DNA of 13,958 bases from an uncultured Lachnospiraceae bacterium (GTDB lineage Bacteria; Bacillota_A; Clostridia; Lachnospirales; Lachnospiraceae), in contig CADBME010000187.1 in assembly GCA_902795715.1 (NCBI GenBank), positions 1 to 13,958 on the forward strand. Direction: 5' to 3'. Position numbers and translations under genes: made by a program. Each line of letters opens with the position of its first letter. Within the stretch, counting starts at the first letter, position 1. Below are positions 6,954-12,789 of this stretch, piece by piece. A model generated the notes under the pieces. The model did no database searches. It had not been told where the DNA came from and saw only the letters and a program-made list of their open reading frames with translations.

Positions 6954-7016
6954 TCAATTATCCCGTAAAATCCTTTCCGAAAAGCAATATTTTCCTAATA
7001 AGAATTCTCCGTATAT

Positions 7017-7057
7017 AAAAAGAATCCTACAGGTAATACCTATACCCGCAGGATCTC
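7017..7057 (-). terminator. Rho-independent terminator after rpmF
   Basis: On the minus strand a 13- to 14-bp stem with two or three G-U pairs (7057-7043 with 7035-7022) closes a 7-nt loop and is followed by five T and an AT-rich stretch. It lies 24 nt beyond the rpmF stop and should end most yceD-rpmF transcripts. Since no clear promoter follows before the envelope cassette, leak-through here may supply that cassette. Confidence 0.88.
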
Positions 7058-7080
7058 TTATATCGATTCCATATTGTGAA

Positions 7081-7260
7081 TTAATCAACAGCTATGATTT
7101 CACGTTTGTCATAACTTCCACAGGAACGACAGACACGGTGAGGCATGGTTAATGCTCCACATTTACTGCACTTCACTAATGTGGGTGCTGTCATCTTCCA
7201 GTTCGCTCTGCGGCGGTCCCTTCTTCCTTTGGAAGATTTATTCTTCGGACAAATCGACAT
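7081..7260 (-). CDS. rpmF: 50S ribosomal protein L32 (zinc form)
   Basis: Small protein of the large ribosomal subunit. Translating from ATG 7260 to TAA 7081 gives 59 residues beginning MSICPKNKSSKGRRDRRRAN, the expected L32 length and basic N-terminus. Four cysteines (C31, C34, C44, C47) make two CxxC pairs, that is, the zinc-ribbon form rather than the cysteine-free paralogue. An excellent GAGGAGG ribosome site stands 7 nt before the ATG. It is downstream of yceD, the usual pairing, with a 106-nt gap in which I see no clear second promoter. A terminator follows. plsX, frequently the next gene, is displaced by about 5 kb here. Confidence 0.98.
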   Translation of the reverse strand: MSICPKNKSSKGRRDRRRANWKMTAPTLVKCSKCGALTMPHRVCRSCGSYDKREIIAVD

Positions 7261-7366
7261 GGTTACACCTCCTCTTACCTGTATGTTTCAGGACAGATGT
7301 ATTTTTATCCGATACTTGTCATTGTGCGGGCGCAGGATCTGTATAGGTCAAAGAATCAGAGAATCT

Positions 7367-7903
7367 TCAGGCCTGATCTTCATCCTGTGGATTAAAGTCT
7401 CGAAAGATATCTGCGATTGCTGCCATGCGGGGATCTGAATAATCAGCATGGCAATCACAGGGCCCCTCATTGAGGTTACGCCCGCATGTAGGACATAGTC
7501 CAGCGCAATCTTCCCTGCAGAGAATCTTTGTTGGGAGTGCAACCACAATTTCGTCCAGCACGAGTTTATCCGTATCTATAATACATCCGTCTATGAAGCT
7601 GAGTTCATCTGCGTCATAATCCCCATCGCTCTCCTCTTGGAGGCTCACGTCACGGCGGATTCTGATGGGAAATGTGATCTCCACATCCGACAGGCACCGG
7701 TCACAGGGCATAATCAGTCTTACGACCGTCTCACCATCCAGATGAAGACGATTCCCGTCCTTAAGAATCTTTAAGATAAAAGGCTCTTTCTTTGAGACGG
7801 GATAAGACACCCTCCGGAGGACAAGCTTGTCAAAATCCGGAAGAACCGTATATTCCTTAGATGTGAAAGGAACAGTTAAGATCTCTGATATATTAAGAAA
7901 CAT
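7367..7903 (-). CDS. yceD: YceD/DUF177 family protein
   Basis: Conserved partner of L32, widely found just upstream of rpmF and linked to 23S rRNA and ribosome assembly. From ATG 7903 the product has 178 residues. It has the family pattern: MPCDRC (C67, C70) in the middle and a Cys-rich C-terminal part (C129, C133, C137, C140, C149, C151) in the form CxxxCxGLCPTCGxNLN, then CDC and a D-P-R motif. I prefer ATG 7903 over an in-frame TTG at 7924, because the promoter predicts a start near 7932, which would leave the TTG only about 8 nt of leader. A GAAAGG lies about 11 nt before the ATG. It starts the yceD-rpmF unit. The exact molecular role of the family is not firmly settled. Confidence 0.92.
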   Translation of the reverse strand: MFLNISEILTVPFTSKEYTVLPDFDKLVLRRVSYPVSKKEPFILKILKDGNRLHLDGETVVRLIMPCDRCLSDVEITFPIRIRRDVSLQEESDGDYDADELSFIDGCIIDTDKLVLDEIVVALPTKILCREDCAGLCPTCGRNLNEGPCDCHADYSDPRMAAIADIFRDFNPQDEDQA

Positions 7904-7936
7904 AATACCATCAACCTTTCTCAAACCACACTTTTC

Positions 7937-7967
7937 CCATTATACATACGGCATAATGGAATGTCAA
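7937..7967 (-). promoter_or_regulatory. Perfect consensus promoter of yceD-rpmF with overlapping inverted repeat
   Basis: On the minus strand TTGACA (7967-7962), 17-bp spacer and TATAAT (7944-7939) are an exact sigma-A consensus, about 29 nt of leader before yceD ATG 7903. The arms CCATTAT (7953-7959) and ATAATGG (7937-7943) form a 7-9-7 inverted repeat whose second arm covers the -10 box, a position where a repressor could act. Promoter certain; operator inferred. Confidence 0.9.
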
Positions 7968-7986
7968 GAAAAAACATTACACATCC

Positions 7987-8628
7987 TCAGGATTCTTTAT
8001 TGGATTCCTTTTTGGCCTTTTCTTCTCCCTTTTTTTCAAAGTCTTCTTTTTTTCTGGTTGTCTTGGAACCGGCAGAACCCAGCTGGAGGTCCACTTCCTT
8101 CTTATCGGCCAGGACCTTCTTGTGCTCATCTTCCAGTTTGGCTATAATCGCATTGAAATAATCTTTTTCCTGAGAAATGATGCTGGAATACATGAATTCC
8201 AGACCATCCAGCATACTCTGGGTATACTGCAGGGCACCCGTTTCGACAGCATTGGCTCTGGCCCTGGATGTCTGATCGATCTCAGCAGCCTTCTGCTCTG
8301 CTTCCTCAATAATAGACTGGGCTCTCATATTGGCAATCTTAACGATCTCATCGTTATCGACTAACATGCTGGCTTCCTTGGCCGCATCCTGGATAATGCG
8401 GTCAGCTCTGGCTCTGGCATCTTCCAGGATGGTATCCCTTGTTTTCAGCACCTGCTTACTTTCGCCAATTTCCTTGGGAAGCTGCTCATGCAGTTCATCC
8501 AGCATGGTCAGGATTTCCTCCCGGTTCACCTTGATCATACTTCCCCCCCCGAGAACTCCGGTGGTCCTGCAATTGTCAATATACACTTCAATTTCATCGA
8601 TCAGCTGTTCTACCGTCATATCAGCCAT
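7987..8628 (-). CDS. Coiled-coil protein of unknown function
   Basis: 213 residues, soluble, highly charged. After a short N-terminal segment (MTVEQLIDEIEVYIDN) and a glycine stretch LGGGS (26-30), most of the protein is predicted helix rich in Ala, Glu, Lys and Arg (about 35-195), with a Lys/Glu-rich tail. Such proteins are often labelled ATPase or DivIVA-like because of similarity to F-ATPase subunit b or DivIVA coiled coils, but I see no nucleotide-binding motif. The position between coaD and yceD suggests a clade-conserved housekeeping gene. ATG 8628 has AAGGAG about 8 nt upstream, 18 nt after the coaD stop, so it is cotranscribed with coaD. The glycine stretch is encoded by a run of eight G (8543-8550). 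Function not assigned. Confidence 0.85.
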   Translation of the reverse strand: MADMTVEQLIDEIEVYIDNCRTTGVLGGGSMIKVNREEILTMLDELHEQLPKEIGESKQVLKTRDTILEDARARADRIIQDAAKEASMLVDNDEIVKIANMRAQSIIEEAEQKAAEIDQTSRARANAVETGALQYTQSMLDGLEFMYSSIISQEKDYFNAIIAKLEDEHKKVLADKKEVDLQLGSAGSKTTRKKEDFEKKGEEKAKKESNKES

Positions 8629-8646
8629 GTCATACTCTCCTTTATT

Positions 8647-9141
8647 TTAATCAGGATTCCTTCCTGGTTTCATCTTTTCTTCTACACGATGCCGCACCGG
8701 GTCAGGGACAAAGTGGGAAACATCTCCTCCAAAAAAAGCAATCTCACGAATCGAGCTGGAACTTATGAAAGAATACTCGGCACTGGTGGCAAAGAAAAGG
8801 GTTTCCACTTTGGAATTGAGCTGCTTGTTGGTCTGGGCCATGGTCAGCTCAAACTCGAAATCGGATACCGCCCGAATGCCCCGTACGATCACGTTGACAT
8901 TCATTGCTTCACAATAATCCACAAGGAGGCCGTCAAAGGAAATGACCTCTACATTTGTCAGTTCCCGGGTCACCTCATCAAGCATAGCCAGTCTCTCTTC
9001 GGTAGTGAAAAAACCTGTCTTGGTATGGTTCTTTAAAACTCCTATAATCAACTTGTCAAAAACTCCCGCTGCTCTGCGGATGATATCAAGGTGGCCGAAG
9101 GTTACCGGATCAAAGCTTCCCGGATAAATTGCTATAGTCAT
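8647..9141 (-). CDS. coaD: Pantetheine-phosphate adenylyltransferase CoaD
   Basis: Fourth step of coenzyme A synthesis: 4'-phosphopantetheine plus ATP gives dephospho-CoA and pyrophosphate. The 164-residue product has family length, the nucleotidyltransferase motif GSFDPVTFGHLDI (residues 8-20; TxGH at 14-17), RGIRAVSDFEFE (86-97) and the ISSSSIRE segment (125-132) that binds the ATP phosphates. ATG 9141 has a poor ribosome site: the nearest purine run, GAGG, lies 14 nt upstream. A promoter (9185-9213) just beyond the end of rsmD gives this gene its own start, about 37 nt upstream. Its product line (CoA, and through it acyl carrier protein) links to plsX and fakA in this window. Very secure. 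Confidence 0.97.
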   Translation of the reverse strand: MTIAIYPGSFDPVTFGHLDIIRRAAGVFDKLIIGVLKNHTKTGFFTTEERLAMLDEVTRELTNVEVISFDGLLVDYCEAMNVNVIVRGIRAVSDFEFELTMAQTNKQLNSKVETLFFATSAEYSFISSSSIREIAFFGGDVSHFVPDPVRHRVEEKMKPGRNPD

Positions 9142-9184
9142 TGTCTAAATATTAACCTCGTTTCAACAGGAATTCATTGCAATA

Positions 9185-9213
9185 ATGATACCATATTTTT
9201 TCAATCTGTTCAA
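9185..9213 (-). promoter_or_regulatory. Promoter of coaD and the coiled-coil gene
   Basis: On the minus strand TTGAAC (9213-9208), 17-bp spacer, TATCAT (9190-9185), with TG one base before the -10 box. It lies in the 84-nt gap between rsmD and coaD. Transcription would start near 9178. It is likely additional to read-through from recG-rsmD, since no terminator separates them. Confidence 0.7.
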
Positions 9214-9225
9214 CTGTTTCAAGGG

Positions 9226-9783
9226 TCACATGGATTTCCTGAAAAATGTGTGCATATTGGTTTTATATCGTTTTTCCCTTACAGCCAGGATGCCGGAATC
9301 CTGCAGACGGTCATAGCGTGTGTCAAGGTCTGACTCTGCTATGATGACTGTATCTTTACCTACAAGAGGCGACCCGTCCAGTCTCAGGAGGACATCGCTC
9401 TCGATCCCATTTCCGTAAGGGGGATCCATGAAAATAAAATCATAGCTTTCTCCCCGGCTTTCCAGCAGGGCGATAGCTGTAAATACATCTCTCTTAAGAA
9501 TCTCTCCCCGGTCGGCCAGTCTTGTAAACTCAAGATTCTTCCGGATCACATCACAGGCCTTTCTGCTCTGGTCCACAAAGACCGCCTTGCCGGCTCCCCG
9601 GCTGAGAGCCTCTATGCCTATACCGCCGCTTCCGGCAAAGAGATCCAGAAAGGCAGCCCCCTCAAGGTCAAATTGAATCATATTAAATAAGGTTTCTTTA
9701 ATCCGGTCCGTAGTCGGCCGGACATCATTTCCTTCTACCGTCACAAGCTTCAGCCTTCTGGCGGTACCGGCGATCACTCTCAT
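9226..9783 (-). CDS. rsmD: 16S rRNA (guanine-966-N2)-methyltransferase RsmD
   Basis: Methylates N2 of G966 of 16S rRNA using S-adenosylmethionine. The 185-residue product matches the family in length and motifs: MRVIAGTARRLKL and RPTTDRIKETLFN at the N-terminus, the SAM-binding LDLFAGSGGIGIEA (46-59), and the catalytic MDPPY (119-123) typical of exocyclic-amine methyltransferases. ATG 9783 has GGAGG 6 nt upstream, 39 nt after the phosphatase gene. It neighbours coaD, an arrangement seen across many bacteria. Secure. Confidence 0.96.
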   Translation of the reverse strand: MRVIAGTARRLKLVTVEGNDVRPTTDRIKETLFNMIQFDLEGAAFLDLFAGSGGIGIEALSRGAGKAVFVDQSRKACDVIRKNLEFTRLADRGEILKRDVFTAIALLESRGESYDFIFMDPPYGNGIESDVLLRLDGSPLVGKDTVIIAESDLDTRYDRLQDSGILAVREKRYKTNMHTFFRKSM

Positions 9784-9822
9784 AAAAAACCTCCATCTGT
9801 TATCTTCCTGTGCCCCAGCCTG

Positions 9823-10542
9823 CTAGAGCAGTTTTTTCCGGATACGGCGGATTTCTTTTTTGGTCAGGCCACATTCCAACAGATAGTTTTTGAAGGAACC
9901 GTATTCCTCCATGATGTGGTCGTAGGCCGCTGCGATCCATTCTCTTTTGGAATTGTTCAGATCTTCAAGCCCCTCTCCGTAATGGACCTCTACATGCTGA
10001 TCCAGATAGGAAAAACTCACTTCATAATTCGCCATAATGTCCTCTCTGGACACCCCGCAGATCCCAAGGAGAATCATGGCAATCACCCCGGTCCGGTCCT
10101 TGCCGGCCGTACAGTGAAAAAGAACGCAGCCATCTCTGTGATCGATGATAAAACGCATGATCTGCGCAACCATCTCCTTGTATTCGGTCAGATTGACATA
10201 GAACTTGCAGGGGTCGAAGCCCTTATCCCTCACTTCCCTCATGTCCAGAACATTATCCGTAATGAAAGGAAGATTGATGTAATCCACCTCTTCATAAGCG
10301 GCAAGAGGATTGGGGTGGCGAACAGCTTCCGGTTCTCCTCTCAGATCGATCACAGCCTCCACGCCGTAGTCGATCAGGAATTCTTCATCCTCTTCTGTAA
10401 TCCCGAACAGGCTGTCGCTGCGCAAAAACTCATGATAGCAGGTAATCTTTCCTTTTCTGGCTGCGTAGCCGCCCAGTTCTCTTACATTAAAAGCCTTTTC
10501 CATGGGAAGGCGATTGTAATCGTTAAAAGCGTCTCTTTTCAT
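9823..10542 (-). CDS. Tyrosine/serine phosphatase-like protein (LipA/IphP type)
   Basis: Cytoplasmic 239-residue protein with no signal peptide. The phosphatase P-loop is HCTAGKDRTG (143-152): nucleophile C144, Arg150, in the form CxxGKDR typical of the bacterial Y_phosphatase3 family (IphP, Listeria LipA). N-terminal NVRELGGYAARKGK (19-32) and the VIDLRGEPE segment (64-72) are also characteristic of this family. Members act on phosphotyrosine, phosphoserine or phosphoinositides; the substrate cannot be told here. ATG 10542 has AAGGAG 7 nt upstream. It sits between recG and rsmD, where these genes otherwise often lie together, so it is cotranscribed with housekeeping genes. The 98-nt gap to recG has no terminator. 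Family secure, role unknown. Confidence 0.92.
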   Translation of the reverse strand: MKRDAFNDYNRLPMEKAFNVRELGGYAARKGKITCYHEFLRSDSLFGITEEDEEFLIDYGVEAVIDLRGEPEAVRHPNPLAAYEEVDYINLPFITDNVLDMREVRDKGFDPCKFYVNLTEYKEMVAQIMRFIIDHRDGCVLFHCTAGKDRTGVIAMILLGICGVSREDIMANYEVSFSYLDQHVEVHYGEGLEDLNNSKREWIAAAYDHIMEEYGSFKNYLLECGLTKKEIRRIRKKLL

Positions 10543-10640
10543 GCCGGTCTCCTTCCTTGTAAGTGATGATTTTCCGATCCCGGTATCAGGCCCTGCAATG
10601 CCTTGCCTGGTCTGCTTCCATGCCTGGCTTGCTTTGTGGA

Positions 10641-12662
10641 TCAGATATTATTCGCGTACTCCAGATACTCATCCAGGGCATAGGGCGCGGATTCCTCAAA
10701 ATGATATCCTTCCTCCCTCATGAAGTCCACGGCTTCCGAGGCCTCTTTCATGATATCCGCATTGGCATAGATATCGCCTAATGCAAATTGCATGGTACCG
10801 CTCTGTTTGGTTCCGAAAAAATCTCCGGGACCTCTCAGCTTCAGATCCTGGGAGGCAATTTCAAAACCATCGTTGGACCGGCCGATGATCTGAAGTCTCT
10901 CCATGGTTTCCCGGTCCTCTGTCCCGGAGAGAAAAATGCAGTAAGACTGGGCAGAGCCCCTGCCGACTCGACCCCGGAGCTGGTGGAGCTGGGCAAGACC
11001 GAATCTCTCTGCATTCTCAATGAGCATGACTGTGGCATTGGGGACATCGATTCCCACTTCCACCACGGTGGTGGATACCAGGATATCGGTTTTGCCGGAA
11101 GAAAAGGCCTCCATAACCTCACTTTTTTCGTCCGCATTCATTCTGCCGTTCAAGGATGCCACCCTTACGGACGGGGGCATAGATGCCGCAAGCATTCGGG
11201 TGTACTCTTCCACATTCTGAAGGCCCTGTTCCTCATCTGCCTCAATCATGGGACAGATCACATAACATTGGTGACCCATGGTCACCTCTTTTTTCATAAA
11301 ATTCCAGGCATTGGCCCGCCAGGCTTCCCCCACCACAGAATTCTTTATGGGCAGTCTGGAAGCCGGCAGCTCATTCATGATACTCACATCCAGTCCCCGG
11401 TAGAGGATAATTGCCAGTGTCCGCGGAATGGGTGTGGCGCTCATGACCAGAACATGGGGATGGTCCCCCTTGTTCATCAGCCGCTTCCTCTGCCTGACGC
11501 CAAACCGGTGCTGTTCGTCCGTGATGACCAAAGCCAGGTCCCGGAACTTTACATTGTCTTCAATCAGTGCGTGGGTTCCGATCAGAATATCCAGTTCTCC
11601 GCTCCGGCTCTGTTCAAGCACCCTCCTTCTGTCCCCGGCTTTACTATGTCCGGTCAGGAGTCCGACACGGATTCCATAAGGGCCAAGCTGGCGGGAAAGG
11701 GTATCAAAATGCTGGGAAGCCAGCACTTCTGTAGGCGCCATCATAACAGCCTGCTTACCTGCCAGAACACAGGCATACATGGCAATCACTGCAACTATGG
11801 TCTTGCCGCTCCCCACATCTCCCTGGACAAGCCGGTTCATGGCTTTTGTCCCGAGAAAGTCTTCCCGGATGTCCCTGATCACGGACTTCTGAGCTGTAGT
11901 CAGAGAAAAAGGAAGGGCTTCCATAAAAGAATCCACCCTCTCATCCATGGGAATCAGGTGCAGGTTCAGGGCTTTCTCTTCCCGATCGCTGACCATGGTC
12001 AGGGCGCCGAAAAAACGGAAAAACTCATCAAAGATAATCCGTCTCCTGGCCTGGTCAAGCAGCTCGGCAGACTCCGGAAAATGGACTCCGTAGAGTGCCT
12101 TGTCTTCCTCCATGAGACCATAGTATTGTCTCACATTTTCAGGAAGGTATTCCCCGGAAAGATAAGTCTCAAAGAGAGATTTCAGGGACTTTCGCACCAG
12201 GTTGTTGGAAAGGCCGGCCGTCAGGGGATAGACAGGCTGGAAGGTCTCCATTTTTTCAGCATAAACCCTGTCGCTGCAGTACTCAGGCTGTTCCATCATG
12301 ACTCTTCCGTCTTTAAAAACAGGAATTCCCGTAAATACAAGCTCCTGCCCCTGGCGAATGTTGTTTTTCAGCCAGGGCATGTTAAACCATCGCAGGAAAA
12401 GAGTCCCTGTCTGATCAGCAGCCAGGCAGGTGCATACTTTTCTTTTTCCGTATGACCGGGCATGAATCGGTGATTCAATTCTGGCCTTTACGGAACAACG
12501 CATGCCGATTGAAATCCGGCAGATTTCCACCGGATCCGGATAGGTCATATAGCACCTGGGGTAATGGTGGGCCAGCTGGTCCCAGGTCTCTATGTTCAGT
12601 TTTTTAAATAGTTTCTCGGATTTTTCACCGATTCCTTTAATGGAACGAATGGATTGACACAT
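10641..12662 (-). CDS. recG: ATP-dependent DNA helicase RecG
   Basis: Branch-migration helicase that remodels stalled forks, R-loops and recombination intermediates. At 673 residues it has the normal RecG length. Domain order: short N-terminal helical part with SIKGIGEKSEKLFKKL (7-22), the OB-fold wedge domain (about 50-150), then the superfamily 2 helicase core with Walker A GDVGSGKT (281-288), TEVLA (311-315), DEQH box (382-385, ITDEQHRFG), SATPIPRT, and the C-terminal QLRGRVGRG and GPGDFFGTKQSG motifs. ATG 12662 is the first in-frame ATG after an upstream stop, and the motif starts right after it, so the N-terminus looks right. Yet there is no recognisable ribosome site before it. A terminator of the upstream gene separates it from fakA, and the short leader holds a hairpin (12686-12721). 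Confidence 0.97.
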   Translation of the reverse strand: MCQSIRSIKGIGEKSEKLFKKLNIETWDQLAHHYPRCYMTYPDPVEICRISIGMRCSVKARIESPIHARSYGKRKVCTCLAADQTGTLFLRWFNMPWLKNNIRQGQELVFTGIPVFKDGRVMMEQPEYCSDRVYAEKMETFQPVYPLTAGLSNNLVRKSLKSLFETYLSGEYLPENVRQYYGLMEEDKALYGVHFPESAELLDQARRRIIFDEFFRFFGALTMVSDREEKALNLHLIPMDERVDSFMEALPFSLTTAQKSVIRDIREDFLGTKAMNRLVQGDVGSGKTIVAVIAMYACVLAGKQAVMMAPTEVLASQHFDTLSRQLGPYGIRVGLLTGHSKAGDRRRVLEQSRSGELDILIGTHALIEDNVKFRDLALVITDEQHRFGVRQRKRLMNKGDHPHVLVMSATPIPRTLAIILYRGLDVSIMNELPASRLPIKNSVVGEAWRANAWNFMKKEVTMGHQCYVICPMIEADEEQGLQNVEEYTRMLAASMPPSVRVASLNGRMNADEKSEVMEAFSSGKTDILVSTTVVEVGIDVPNATVMLIENAERFGLAQLHQLRGRVGRGSAQSYCIFLSGTEDRETMERLQIIGRSNDGFEIASQDLKLRGPGDFFGTKQSGTMQFALGDIYANADIMKEASEAVDFMREEGYHFEESAPYALDEYLEYANNI

Positions 12663-12685
12663 AGTGATAGGGTAATCAATATTGA

Positions 12686-12721
12686 GCCGCAGCCTGTCGT
12701 CTCACAGGGCATGCTGCCGGC
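12686..12721 (-). promoter_or_regulatory. Hairpin in the recG leader
   Basis: On the minus strand CCTGT (12708-12704) pairs with ACAGG (12697-12693) around a 6-nt loop. Outside it GCCGGCAG (12721-12714) pairs with CTGCGGC (12692-12686) with one bulged base, separated by a 5-nt internal bulge. There is no T run, so it is not a terminator. It lies 24 nt before recG ATG and may replace a normal ribosome site in control of recG. I could not find a convincing recG promoter between 12663 and 12752. Confidence 0.35.
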
Positions 12722-12752
12722 GACGCCGATAACATCAAAAAAATACAATGGG

Positions 12753-12780
12753 AAAAGGCCGGCATTGTTTCATGCCGGCC
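12753..12780 (-). terminator. Rho-independent terminator after fakA
   Basis: On the minus strand a perfect 9-bp GC-rich stem GGCCGGCAT/ATGCCGGCC (12780-12772 and 12765-12757) with a 6-nt loop is followed by TTTT and, shortly after, a run of seven T. It sits just after the fakA stop and separates that transcript from recG. Confidence 0.93.
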
Positions 12781-12789
12781 CGGTGTTTT

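Noticed and set aside
5784..6968. Plus-strand open frame of 394 codons
   Set aside because: Antisense to the wall-binding-repeat gene, whose repeats and domain are clear; no family text in the plus frame.
6954..7016. Promoter for the envelope cassette
   Set aside because: A GATAAT near 6957 lies too close to the ATG and its best -35 partner is 19 bp away; no other pair is acceptable.
7261..7366. Second promoter or autoregulatory site in the yceD-rpmF gap
   Set aside because: TTGACC at about 7348 has no acceptable -10 at 16-18 bp; only a short CTGT/ACAG pairing is visible.
7968..7986. Hairpin ATCC-TGA-GGAT after the coiled-coil gene as a terminator
   Set aside because: Only 4 bp of stem and the T run is 8 nt away; too weak to call.
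10788..12455. Long open frame (555 codons) on the plus strand
   Set aside because: It lies wholly antisense to recG, has no recognisable domain and is rich in His, Gly and Ser as expected from reverse reading; recG motifs are unmistakable.
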